DNA of 64,000 bases from Paenibacillus plantiphilus (lineage in GTDB: Bacteria > Bacillota > Bacilli > Paenibacillales > Paenibacillaceae): contig NZ_CAKMMF010000010.1 in the NCBI RefSeq assembly GCF_927798095.1, forward strand, positions 1 through 64,000, given 5' to 3'. The notes below the pieces were generated by a model. It made no database searches. It had not been told where the DNA came from and saw nothing but the letters and a program-made list of their open reading frames with translations. Below, in pieces: positions 1 through 6,328 of the stretch. The position numbers and the translations under genes are program-made. The number at the start of each line of letters is the position of its first letter. The first letter of the stretch is position 1.

Positions 1-1170
1 CTGCGTGAAAACAGAGAGGAGCTACTGCAAAACATCCGGAATGGAAGATACAGGCCAAGCCCGGTGCGACGCAAAGAGATCCCCAAGCCAGATGGCAGCG
101 GCGTGCGGAAGCTCGGCATCCCCACAGTCATAGACCGCATCATCCAGCAAGCCATCGCCCAGCAACTGCACCCCCTGTTCGAGCCGCTCTTCTCGGAGGG
201 AAGCTACGGCTACCGTCCGGGGCGAAGCGCACAACAAGCCATCCGAAAAGTAAAAGCTTATGCGGAGCAGGGGTACGGTCATGCAGTTGAAATCGACCTG
301 TCCAAATACTTCGACACGCTGAACCATGAACTGCTTCTGAATCTCTTGCGCAAACAAATCCAGGATAAGCGCGTAACCGACCTAATCAAAAAGTATCTGA
401 AAAGCGGAGTCATGGAAAATGGGATACGCCGCGAAACAGAAGAAGGCTCGCCTCAGGGCGGCCCGTTGTCGCCGCTTTTGGCAAACATCTATTTGAACGA
501 ATTCGATCAGGAGATGAAAAGTCGGGGAGTAACGGTCATCCGCTATGCGGATGACATCGTGGTGCTTGCGAAGAGCAAGCGTGCAGCGATGCGGCTACTG
601 GAATCCAGCCGAACCTATTTGGAAAAGCGGCTAAAGCTCCAATTGAACACGCAGAAGAGCAAGGTAGTCAGCGTCATGGCGCAGAAACACTTCAAATTCC
701 TCGGATTTGCTTTGGGGAAGAACGGAAACGGCGTATACGTACGCGTACATCGTCAATCCCTAGCTAAGGCAAAGAAGAAGCTGAAAGAGTTAACGAGTCG
801 AAGCCAAGGCAGGAATGCGCGGCAGGTCATGGAGAAAGTGAAAGTCTATATTCGCGGCTGGATCGGCTACTTCTACATAGCCGACATGAAGCGAACTCTG
901 CAAAGGTGGAACGAATGGCTGCGAAGACGGATGCGCATGTACATCTGGAAGCAGTGGAAGAAGCCGAGAACGAAGGTACAGAACCTGCGAAAGCTGGGAG
1001 TACCGGGAGGGAAGGCTTACCAGTGGGGAAATACAAGACTCGGGTACTGGCGCATTGCCGGTAGCGCTGTATTGCAATGCTCTGTTACAAACGAAAAGCT
1101 CGCACAGGCAGGGTATTATGACTTCCCTGCCCAGTACGAGCGTCTCCGTCAATTGCACTCAAGCGGTTGA
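1..1170 (+). CDS. ltrA: Group II intron reverse transcriptase/maturase (5' truncated by window)
   Basis: This is the intron-encoded protein that splices the intron RNA and reverse-transcribes it into DNA targets. Reading frame 1 is open from the first base, so the N-terminus is missing. Visible parts are the RT fingers and palm (GYRPGRSAQQAIRKV, then SPQGGPLSPLLANIYL), the catalytic YADD box encoded around 541-555, and a basic maturase/thumb (domain X) region from about 860 (WIGYFYIADMKRTLQRWNEW). The protein ends in LRQLHSSG without a recognisable H-N-H endonuclease domain. It is probably an endonuclease-lacking type. The frame looks intact, so nothing in the visible part suggests a dead copy. 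Confidence 0.93.
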   Translation: MRENREELLQNIRNGRYRPSPVRRKEIPKPDGSGVRKLGIPTVIDRIIQQAIAQQLHPLFEPLFSEGSYGYRPGRSAQQAIRKVKAYAEQGYGHAVEIDLSKYFDTLNHELLLNLLRKQIQDKRVTDLIKKYLKSGVMENGIRRETEEGSPQGGPLSPLLANIYLNEFDQEMKSRGVTVIRYADDIVVLAKSKRAAMRLLESSRTYLEKRLKLQLNTQKSKVVSVMAQKHFKFLGFALGKNGNGVYVRVHRQSLAKAKKKLKELTSRSQGRNARQVMEKVKVYIRGWIGYFYIADMKRTLQRWNEWLRRRMRMYIWKQWKKPRTKVQNLRKLGVPGGKAYQWGNTRLGYWRIAGSAVLQCSVTNEKLAQAGYYDFPAQYERLRQLHSSG

Positions 1171-1245
1171 ACCGCCGTATACCGAACGGTACGTACGGTG
1201 GTGTGGAAGGTCGGCTACTCAACTAATGGGTAGCCTCCTATCCGA
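1169..1245 (+). ncRNA. Group II intron domains V and VI
   Basis: Immediately at the maturase stop codon, ACCGCCGTA at 1171-1179 pairs with TACGGTGGT at 1194-1202 (one G-U), giving the roughly 34-nt domain V hairpin. It is followed by GGCTAC...GTAGCC (about 1213-1235), a hairpin with the AACTAAT loop seen in domain VI. Domain V carries the catalytic centre and domain VI the branch-point adenosine. The 3' end of the intron is placed at about 1245 by analogy with other bacterial introns; it is not proven here. Confidence 0.8.
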
Positions 1246-1345
1246 TTAGGCGGCGATACGAAGTGGAATGCCTATTGCTCGGTCAGCATAGCATGTGACA
1301 AGAAGGAGAAGGCAGGGCATGCGCCCACTTCAAGGAGGTTATCTC

Positions 1346-2560
1346 ATGCTACCCTATGTTGTGCAGCAGGGGGACACGCTGCTTCGCATTGCTCGCAGAT
1401 TCGAGGTGAATGCCGCTTCGCTGTTAGCCGCCAATCCGCAGATATCCCCCGAGTTGCAGCTAATGCCTGGTCTGCTGCTTTCGATACCGACGGGGAAGGT
1501 TACGGTCTATTGCGTTCAGCCCGGTGATACGATAATCCGGCTGGCAGGAGCATTCTCACTGTCTATTCAAGCGCTTGCAGCTGCCAATCCCGGTTTGGAC
1601 CCCAGACAGCTTGTGACAGGACAGCTTCTAATTGTGCCCAGCGGCGGTTATCATCGCATTGTTGATGCCAGAGCTGAATACGGACATGTCGAGCTGATGG
1701 AGGACATGGAGATGCTGGAGCGCGAGTACCCGATTCTCTCCAAGAGCGTCATTGGCCATAGCGTCATGGGGAAGCCGATCTATGCGCTGCGAATGGGAGA
1801 AGGGGAGCGCAAAGTTCATTTTAATGCGGCTATGCATGCCAATGAGTGGATTACGACGCCCTTGCTGATGACATTCGCCGAGGATGCTGCACAGGCATGC
1901 TCGCTTGGCGAGATGATAGGCGGTACGGATATGCGCTCGCTTCTGAAGGAAGTGACAGTGTGGTTCGTTCCGCTTGTCAATCCTGATGGTGTCGAGCTGG
2001 CACAGGAGGGCTTGCGGCGGAACCATCCCCATTATGCAACACTGCTTCAGATGAACCGCCAATCGCATCGTTTCTCCAAGTGGAAGGCCAATGTGCGGGG
2101 GGTAGACTTGAACGACCAGTTTCCTGCCTTCTGGGAGGAGGAGGTGGAGCGTAGAGCGGCGAATGGACCGGGGCCGCGTGATTTTCCCGGCATCGCGCCA
2201 TTAACAGAGCCGGAAGCCCAAGCTTTGGCGAATCTCACCAAGAAGGAGCAGTTCGATCTTGTTGTGGCGCTTCATACGCAGGGCGGGGAGATTTATTGGA
2301 ATTATCGCGGCTATGAGCCGCCGGAATCGGAGCGAATTTCCTATAAGCTGGCTCAGGCCAGCGGGTATAAGTCTGTAAAGCTGCGCGGCAGTGATGCCGG
2401 TTACAAGGATTGGTTCATCCAAGATTATCGCAAGCCTGGATTTACAGTTGAAGTCGGATATGGAATAAATCCGCTCCCGATTGAATCGTTTCCTGATCTG
2501 TATGACGAGATCCGTCCCTTGCTCATTGCCGCAATGGAGGCAGTCGCATGCGATAAATAA
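1346..2560 (+). CDS. LysM-M14 zinc peptidase, gamma-D-glutamyl-L-diamino acid endopeptidase type
   Basis: Predicted cell-wall enzyme that cuts the gamma-D-Glu-diamino acid bond in peptidoglycan stem peptides, like endopeptidase I of Lysinibacillus sphaericus and YqgT-type proteins. Two LysM repeats come first (about residues 2-47 and 52-97, each with a V-x-GDT core), then an M14 carboxypeptidase fold. The zinc-site pattern is visible: His164 and Glu167 (HANEW), His310 (LHTQGG), and the general-base Glu369 (FTVEVGYG). The ATG at 1346 is chosen because AAGGAGG lies just upstream; a longer in-frame start at 1295 lacks a site. No signal peptide is evident, so it may act in the mother cell or spore compartment. 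Length about 404 aa is normal for the LysM-M14 architecture. Confidence 0.88.
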   Translation: MLPYVVQQGDTLLRIARRFEVNAASLLAANPQISPELQLMPGLLLSIPTGKVTVYCVQPGDTIIRLAGAFSLSIQALAAANPGLDPRQLVTGQLLIVPSGGYHRIVDARAEYGHVELMEDMEMLEREYPILSKSVIGHSVMGKPIYALRMGEGERKVHFNAAMHANEWITTPLLMTFAEDAAQACSLGEMIGGTDMRSLLKEVTVWFVPLVNPDGVELAQEGLRRNHPHYATLLQMNRQSHRFSKWKANVRGVDLNDQFPAFWEEEVERRAANGPGPRDFPGIAPLTEPEAQALANLTKKEQFDLVVALHTQGGEIYWNYRGYEPPESERISYKLAQASGYKSVKLRGSDAGYKDWFIQDYRKPGFTVEVGYGINPLPIESFPDLYDEIRPLLIAAMEAVACDK

Positions 2561-2675
2561 GAAGCAGCAGATGATGGAAGAACACCCCAGTTCACTGGGG
2601 AGCTGCCGTTATGCCAAGCTAAACCGCGCGATTGCATCCAGTGCTTGGTGTAAGGGCGGCTCCGCATCGCGCGTG

Positions 2676-2728
2676 CCTCCCGGCGCGCGGCGCCATCCCG
2701 GCACGCGGCGCCATCCCGGCACGCGGTG
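2676..2728. repeat. GC-rich 18-bp tandem repeat, about 3 copies
   Basis: Two near-perfect 18-bp units (CCATCCCGGCACGCGGCG, 2693-2710 and 2711-2728) follow a diverged 17-bp unit at 2676-2692. The stretch is strongly GC-rich compared with its surroundings and lies between genes. It has no known function. Confidence 0.75.
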
Positions 2729-2826
2729 CTCGGTCACACGCCAGCGGTCAAACCTTGAAGTTCAGCGGCACTGGACATGGGTGCCGCTCTTTTGTTTTGG
2801 GCTGCTATGACGAGGATAAGGAAAAT

Positions 2827-2871
2827 TTAAGATTTTGAAGAGGGGAATTGTTGAACATGGGTTGGTATAAT
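2827..2871 (+). promoter_or_regulatory. Extended -10 promoter of the response regulator gene
   Basis: TGGTATAAT at 2863-2871 is an extended -10 element about 35 bp before the start codon. No good -35 box is seen at 17 bp, consistent with an activator- or extended-10-dependent promoter. TTAAGATTTT at 2827-2836 shares the 9-mer TAAGATTTT with the candidate operator at 4820-4828 downstream of the operon. Confidence 0.45.
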
Positions 2872-2906
2872 GAAGAAGAATTCTCAATAGGAAGCAGCTG
2901 AACGAT

Positions 2907-3593
2907 ATGAATAATGAGACGATACTGCTCGTGGATGATGAGCCCGAAATTATTAAGCTGATGCAAATCTATATGGTGCAGGAGCGGTTCCGGCTGCTGG
3001 TCGCTAACAGCGGCGAGCAAGCGTTGGAGATTGTACGCAAGGAAAAGGTGGATCTCGTTGTTCTTGATATGATGATGCCAGGCAGGAATGGAATCGAAAC
3101 CTGTCTTGAAATTCGGGAACATAGCGAGATGCCAATCATTTTTTTATCCGCCAAAGGGCAGGAGATTGATAAAATTACAGGATTAAGCGTAGGGGCGGAT
3201 GATTACGTTACGAAGCCGTTCAGTCCGCTTGAGCTTATCGCGAGAATCAAGAGTCAGCTTCGCCGTTACAGTAAGTATGCCTCTTCACAGTCAGCGAATG
3301 ACACGATTGAGATTGATGGCCTGACAATTAATTCAGCTACGCATGAGGTGATCGTTGAGGGCAAGCCGGTTAAATTAACGCCAAGAGAATTTGCTATTCT
3401 GGAGCTGTTGGCGAACAATCGGGGAATCGTATTCAGCGTTGAGCATCTGTACGAGAAGGTATGGAAGGATACTTTTTTCGAAGCGAACAATACCGTTATG
3501 GTGCATATCCGCAAAATTCGCGAGAAAATCGAAGCCGATCCGCGCAAGCCCACCTACATTAAAACCGTTTGGGGTGTCGGATATAAGATTTAG
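2907..3593 (+). CDS. OmpR/PhoB-family response regulator, VanR-like
   Basis: Cytoplasmic DNA-binding response regulator of 228 aa. The receiver domain (about 1-118) has the acidic pair Asp10-Asp11 (LLVDDEPE), the phospho-acceptor Asp54 (VVLDMMMPG) and the conserved Lys in DDYVTKPFSP. The C-terminal winged-helix domain (about 130-226) has the LTPREFAILELL motif and ends in a typical YIKTVWGVGYKI. The sensor kinase gene starts 50 bp downstream, so the two form one operon. Overall sequence style resembles VanR/VanS-type regulators sensing the cell envelope, but the signal cannot be read from sequence. A possible operator with direct repeats lies downstream at 4808-4824. Confidence 0.92.
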   Translation: MNNETILLVDDEPEIIKLMQIYMVQERFRLLVANSGEQALEIVRKEKVDLVVLDMMMPGRNGIETCLEIREHSEMPIIFLSAKGQEIDKITGLSVGADDYVTKPFSPLELIARIKSQLRRYSKYASSQSANDTIEIDGLTINSATHEVIVEGKPVKLTPREFAILELLANNRGIVFSVEHLYEKVWKDTFFEANNTVMVHIRKIREKIEADPRKPTYIKTVWGVGYKI

Positions 3594-3643
3594 AGCATGC
3601 ACACTTTTGGACATGCACACGACGAGAGGAAGCTGACAAACCT

Positions 3644-4756
3644 ATGAAAACGAAGCTGTTCCAGACTTTTCTGTGGAAATTCATGCTCGCCTTTCTGACG
3701 AGTATAGCCGCATTGGGAGTGGTGCTGTCTGTTATCTATTACGTCGCCTATACGATCATTCGGTATAATCCCTCTTCATCCTTTCCCCTTACAACCTTTC
3801 TTAGGTGGATTATTAATCGAATTGGCTCTGTCCCCGTCATGTCTGTCCTGGGCTGTGTTCTGTTCCTTGTGTTCTTCTTCCTGTTCTCCAGAAGGATTAT
3901 TCAATCTATCGAGGTTATTACTTCTGGACTGGAACAAATGGCTCAAGGCGATCTCTCGCATCGGATCCCCGTCGTCTCTGCTGACGAGCTAGGTCAAGTG
4001 GCTCGCACTGTGAACAAGATGGCGGAGCGTCTCAGCGAGTCGCAAGCAGAGGAGAGGGCAGCCGTTCAGGCTCGCAACGATCTGATTACGGGAGTATCGC
4101 ATGACCTGCGAACCCCGCTGACATCCGTTCTGGGCTTTCTTGAATATATCGAGCATGACCGCTATAGAGATGAGCTGGAGCTGCGTCAGTATGTCAGCAT
4201 CGCCTATGAGAAATCTCTTGTGCTGCGCAAGCTGATTGATGATTTATTCGAATATACGCGCGTGACAAGCAGCGATATCCCCCTTCAGCAGGAGAAGCTT
4301 GAGCTTGTTCCCTTTCTTCAACAGCTAGCTGAGGAATTCATGCCGCAGCTGGAGGCGGCAGATATGGTCTGCAAGGTGCATATCCCTAGCCAGTCGATCA
4401 CAGTAGTAGGGGATGCTGAGCTGCTCCTTCGCGTATTCGAGAATCTGGTATCGAATGCGATACGTTATGGGCGGGACGGCGGTCTTCTGGATATCGTGCT
4501 GGAGCGTGACGATCAATGGGCAATGGTCACATTCCGCAATTATGGCGAGGCGATTCCAAGCAATCACCAGCAGCATCTGTTCGAGCGCTTCTATCGGGAG
4601 GACCCGTCCCGCTCCAAGCAAACAGGAGGCAGCGGGCTTGGACTTGCAATTGCCAAGAGCATCGTGGACCTGCATGGAGGCAGAATTGGAGTTAGCAGCA
4701 GCAAACGCAAGACTGAATTCACCGTCCAGCTGCCGATAAGCGCATCTCAGAACTAA
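3644..4756 (+). CDS. Membrane sensor histidine kinase, VanS-like
   Basis: Partner kinase of the preceding response regulator. Two membrane segments near the N-terminus (about residues 13-38 and 58-82) enclose only a short extracytoplasmic loop, so it is probably an intramembrane- or partner-sensing kinase. Next come a HAMP linker (about 83-140), the HisKA dimerisation domain with phospho-acceptor His153 (GVSHDLRTPLTS), and an HATPase domain with N box (LVSNAIRYG), a degenerate G1 region and G2 (GGSGLGLAIAKSIV). Length 370 aa is normal. The promoter is shared with the regulator. No resistance or cell-wall ligase genes follow, so a van-type function is not implied. Confidence 0.92.
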   Translation: MKTKLFQTFLWKFMLAFLTSIAALGVVLSVIYYVAYTIIRYNPSSSFPLTTFLRWIINRIGSVPVMSVLGCVLFLVFFFLFSRRIIQSIEVITSGLEQMAQGDLSHRIPVVSADELGQVARTVNKMAERLSESQAEERAAVQARNDLITGVSHDLRTPLTSVLGFLEYIEHDRYRDELELRQYVSIAYEKSLVLRKLIDDLFEYTRVTSSDIPLQQEKLELVPFLQQLAEEFMPQLEAADMVCKVHIPSQSITVVGDAELLLRVFENLVSNAIRYGRDGGLLDIVLERDDQWAMVTFRNYGEAIPSNHQQHLFERFYREDPSRSKQTGGSGLGLAIAKSIVDLHGGRIGVSSSKRKTEFTVQLPISASQN

Positions 4757-4807
4757 TTGCTGAGGTGAACCTCGGACATGGAGATGCATTGCGCTTTCCA
4801 CTCATTG

Positions 4808-4824
4808 TTAAGAAAAACATAAGA
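4808..4824. promoter_or_regulatory. Candidate response-regulator direct repeats
   Basis: TTAAGA-N5-ATAAGA has the 6-5-6 spacing typical of OmpR/PhoP-family binding sites. It lies just after the two-component operon and before the 54-aa membrane protein gene. The overlapping 9-mer TAAGATTTT also occurs ahead of the response regulator gene. This is a pattern match only. Confidence 0.35.
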
Positions 4825-4906
4825 TTTTACCCCTGCAGAAGTTAAGAATCGGTATTTATACTTTGGTAAAGATGCGATTCTTGATTGATTATTAAAGGGG
4901 GACAGA

Positions 4907-5071
4907 ATGATGCGGATGTTGTTCATACTGCTGTGCGCATTGTTTTTTCTATTCGTTGTTTGGTCGATTAGGCGGAATATGCTCAGCCGAAAATATGCGC
5001 TGCTGTGGATCTCGCTTAGCGGAGGATGCTTCAGCATGATGCTGTTCATGATCTGTATGGATCAGCGCTAA
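4907..5071 (+). CDS. Small membrane protein, DUF2304-like (54 aa)
   Basis: A short ORF too small for routine calling: MMRMLFILLCALFFLFVVW is a hydrophobic segment, followed by RRNMLSRKYALLWI and a second hydrophobic segment, ending MICMDQR. The Arg-x-x-x-Leu-Ser-x-Lys-Tyr-x-Leu-x-Trp pattern between two membrane helices recalls DUF2304 proteins. Those are usually about twice as long and sit beside lipid-linked glycosyltransferases, which are absent here. A purine-rich site (AAAGGGGGACAG) precedes tandem ATG codons at 4907 and 4910. Candidate regulator repeats upstream suggest it may belong to the regulon of the adjacent two-component system. Function unknown. Confidence 0.6.
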   Translation: MMRMLFILLCALFFLFVVWSIRRNMLSRKYALLWISLSGGCFSMMLFMICMDQR

Positions 5072-5125
5072 CGACAGGGTAGCTTTCTTCTATGATATAA
5101 TAGGGGGAAAAGGAGGCTGATCTCG

Positions 5126-5368
5126 GTGCGTAAGTTATTGTCACTTCGTCATTGGCGTCATGTGTTTGTGCGAATTTTTCGTTTGCTGGGCGCAAGAGAA
5201 GTACGCTTGTCGGACAAGCTTCTCTACGTAGTGCCGGTTCTGCTCTACTGGGTGCTGCCTGATTTCCTCCCTTTTCTGCCGATTGATGATATAGCCTTTA
5301 CGATGATTGTTGCAGAAGGGTACACCAAATACATGGAACGCAAATATTCAGGGCGCATTCAACAATAG
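5126..5368 (+). CDS. DUF1232 (YkvA-type) small membrane protein
   Basis: 80-aa protein with a basic N-terminus and one hydrophobic hairpin-like segment (LYVVPVLLYWVLPDFLPFLPIDD). This matches the DUF1232/YkvA signature, in which Pro-Asp-hydrophobic-Pro-x-Asp-Asp follows the membrane segment. The start is GTG, supported by AAGGAGG nine bases upstream. The molecular role of the family is not established. It stands alone between short genes, with a TATAAT-like sequence about 30 bp ahead. Confidence 0.7.
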   Translation: MRKLLSLRHWRHVFVRIFRLLGAREVRLSDKLLYVVPVLLYWVLPDFLPFLPIDDIAFTMIVAEGYTKYMERKYSGRIQQ

Positions 5369-5472
5369 CATGTTGAACATTGCCGGTTGATTCTTTACAA
5401 TAAGATAGATAAATGAAGAAGATAAGGCTTCCCCCATGCGGAGGCCTGAGCTGAAGGAGATGGAAGGCGAAT

Positions 5473-5775
5473 ATGAATTGCAAAATAACCCGCAATGCGG
5501 CGAAGGTTCTCCGCCAAGAGCTGGACATGCCTGAGAATGAGGGTAAGCTGCTGCGCGTTTATGTCACCCATTCGCATGGTGATCATGCGCATTATGGCAT
5601 GCGTATGGATGATGCCGGCAGCAACGATGAGACAATTGAAACCGACAAGGGGATTACCGTCGTTCTGGAGCAAGGCGTCGAATTGCTGGATGGCGTCAAA
5701 ATTGATTATCATTACTTGCCCAAAGAAGGCTTCGTTATATCGAATCCGACCAAAGGCAACCACGGCGATCACTAA
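5473..5775 (+). CDS. HesB/IscA-fold protein lacking the cluster-binding cysteines
   Basis: About 100 aa with the order of an A-type iron-sulfur carrier. A helix holds MNCKITRNAAKVLRQEL, followed by LLRVYVTHSHGDHAHYGM, the characteristic ITVVLEQGVELLDGVKIDY and KEGFVISNPT. The three cysteines that bind iron-sulfur clusters in IscA/SufA are absent; the only Cys is residue 3. The protein is therefore assigned to the HesB-like group and probably does not carry a cluster the canonical way. The His-rich stretch HSHGDHAHYG is unusual and could bind metal. The site GAAGGAGATGG precedes the ATG. It is followed closely by the DUF1450 gene. Confidence 0.7.
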   Translation: MNCKITRNAAKVLRQELDMPENEGKLLRVYVTHSHGDHAHYGMRMDDAGSNDETIETDKGITVVLEQGVELLDGVKIDYHYLPKEGFVISNPTKGNHGDH

Positions 5776-5817
5776 TCGCCGAGGGTTGGCAAGGAATGTG
5801 GAGCGGGGAGACTGACG

Positions 5818-6042
5818 ATGGCAAACGACATACGGATATGTGATAAATGCAAGCATACACGCGTCAAAACGATGGTGACCAAGCTGGAGAAGCTGGCGCC
5901 GGGCACAGAGATTCGCGTCGGCTGCAAGTCATATTGCGGGCCTTGCTCGCGCTTTGCCTTTATATTCATCAATGGACGTTATGTAACTGCGGCTACGGAA
6001 GACGAAGTCATTGCGAAGGCGAGCAAATATATTAAGAAATAA
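5818..6042 (+). CDS. DUF1450 (YuzB family) small cysteine protein
   Basis: 74-aa protein with a CxxC pair near the start (Cys8, Cys11) and a GCKSYCGPC cluster (Cys36, Cys40, Cys43), the arrangement of the DUF1450/YuzB family. It is small, cytoplasmic and likely metal- or redox-linked, but no reaction is established. It lies about 40 bp after the HesB-like gene, in the same direction and likely the same transcript, with a GGGGAG site ahead. A hairpin terminator follows. Confidence 0.8.
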   Translation: MANDIRICDKCKHTRVKTMVTKLEKLAPGTEIRVGCKSYCGPCSRFAFIFINGRYVTAATEDEVIAKASKYIKK

Positions 6043-6050
6043 TGGAAGAG

Positions 6051-6098
6051 GCTGTCCCGAGATGCACGCTGCTGCTCATGGGATGGCCTCGTCGCTTT
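6051..6098 (+). terminator. Terminator after the DUF1450 gene
   Basis: GAGGCTGTCCCGAG pairs imperfectly with CTCATGGGATGGCCTC, and a short run of T follows at 6099. It would close the small-protein operon. Confidence 0.6.
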
Positions 6099-6162
6099 TA
6101 ACGGATCTTGGTAGGTTGTTTCTATGTAACTTTTGCAGGAGAAGGCTGAGACGCTTCATGAA

Positions 6163-6207
6163 ACAATGGCTGAGCAAAGGGGAATGCTAACCCTGCTCAG
6201 CCATTGT
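6163..6207 (-). terminator. Strong hairpin downstream of the LTA synthase gene
   Basis: A perfect 14-bp stem (ACAATGGCTGAGCA with its complement) closes a 17-nt loop. It stands between convergent genes, about 120 bp beyond the LTA synthase stop. The T-run is weak in both directions, so termination is likely but not certain. Confidence 0.6.
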
Positions 6208-6328
6208 TGGTTACTATATAAATTGTACGAAAGAAGAACAACAGAGCGGAGCAGGGAACAACAGCGATCGTAAGAACATTCCCCAGCGCAGCGGTATGGA
6301 AGTTCCTTTCAATCGTTCAAAGGCTTCC

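Larger units (their letters stand above)
1..1245 (+). mobile_element. Group II intron, 3' part (5' part outside window)
   Basis: The left edge of the window lies inside a group II intron. Its ORF is open from base 1. It is followed directly by a compact hairpin resembling domain V, a second hairpin resembling domain VI, and a plausible 3' splice boundary near 1245 (TATCCGAT then TAGG). Ribosomal introns of this kind move by target-primed reverse transcription using the encoded protein. The 3' exon at about 1246-1345 contains no gene of its own and leads into the ribosome binding site of the M14 peptidase. The element therefore seems to sit in an intergenic region. The exact insertion point and the subclass cannot be set without the 5' half. 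Confidence 0.85.
2561..2906. other. Intergenic stretch with hairpin and GC-rich repeats
   Basis: No credible gene. It contains a short hairpin (CCCAG-TTCA-CTGGG, about 2584-2597) after the peptidase gene, without a T-run. It also holds a GC-rich tandem repeat and the promoter region of the following two-component operon. Confidence 0.6.

Noticed and set aside
790-1158. Antisense frames inside the maturase, and similar antisense frames in most genes
   Set aside because: They are mirror frames of well-conserved coding sequences in GC-biased codons, without start sites or recognisable products.
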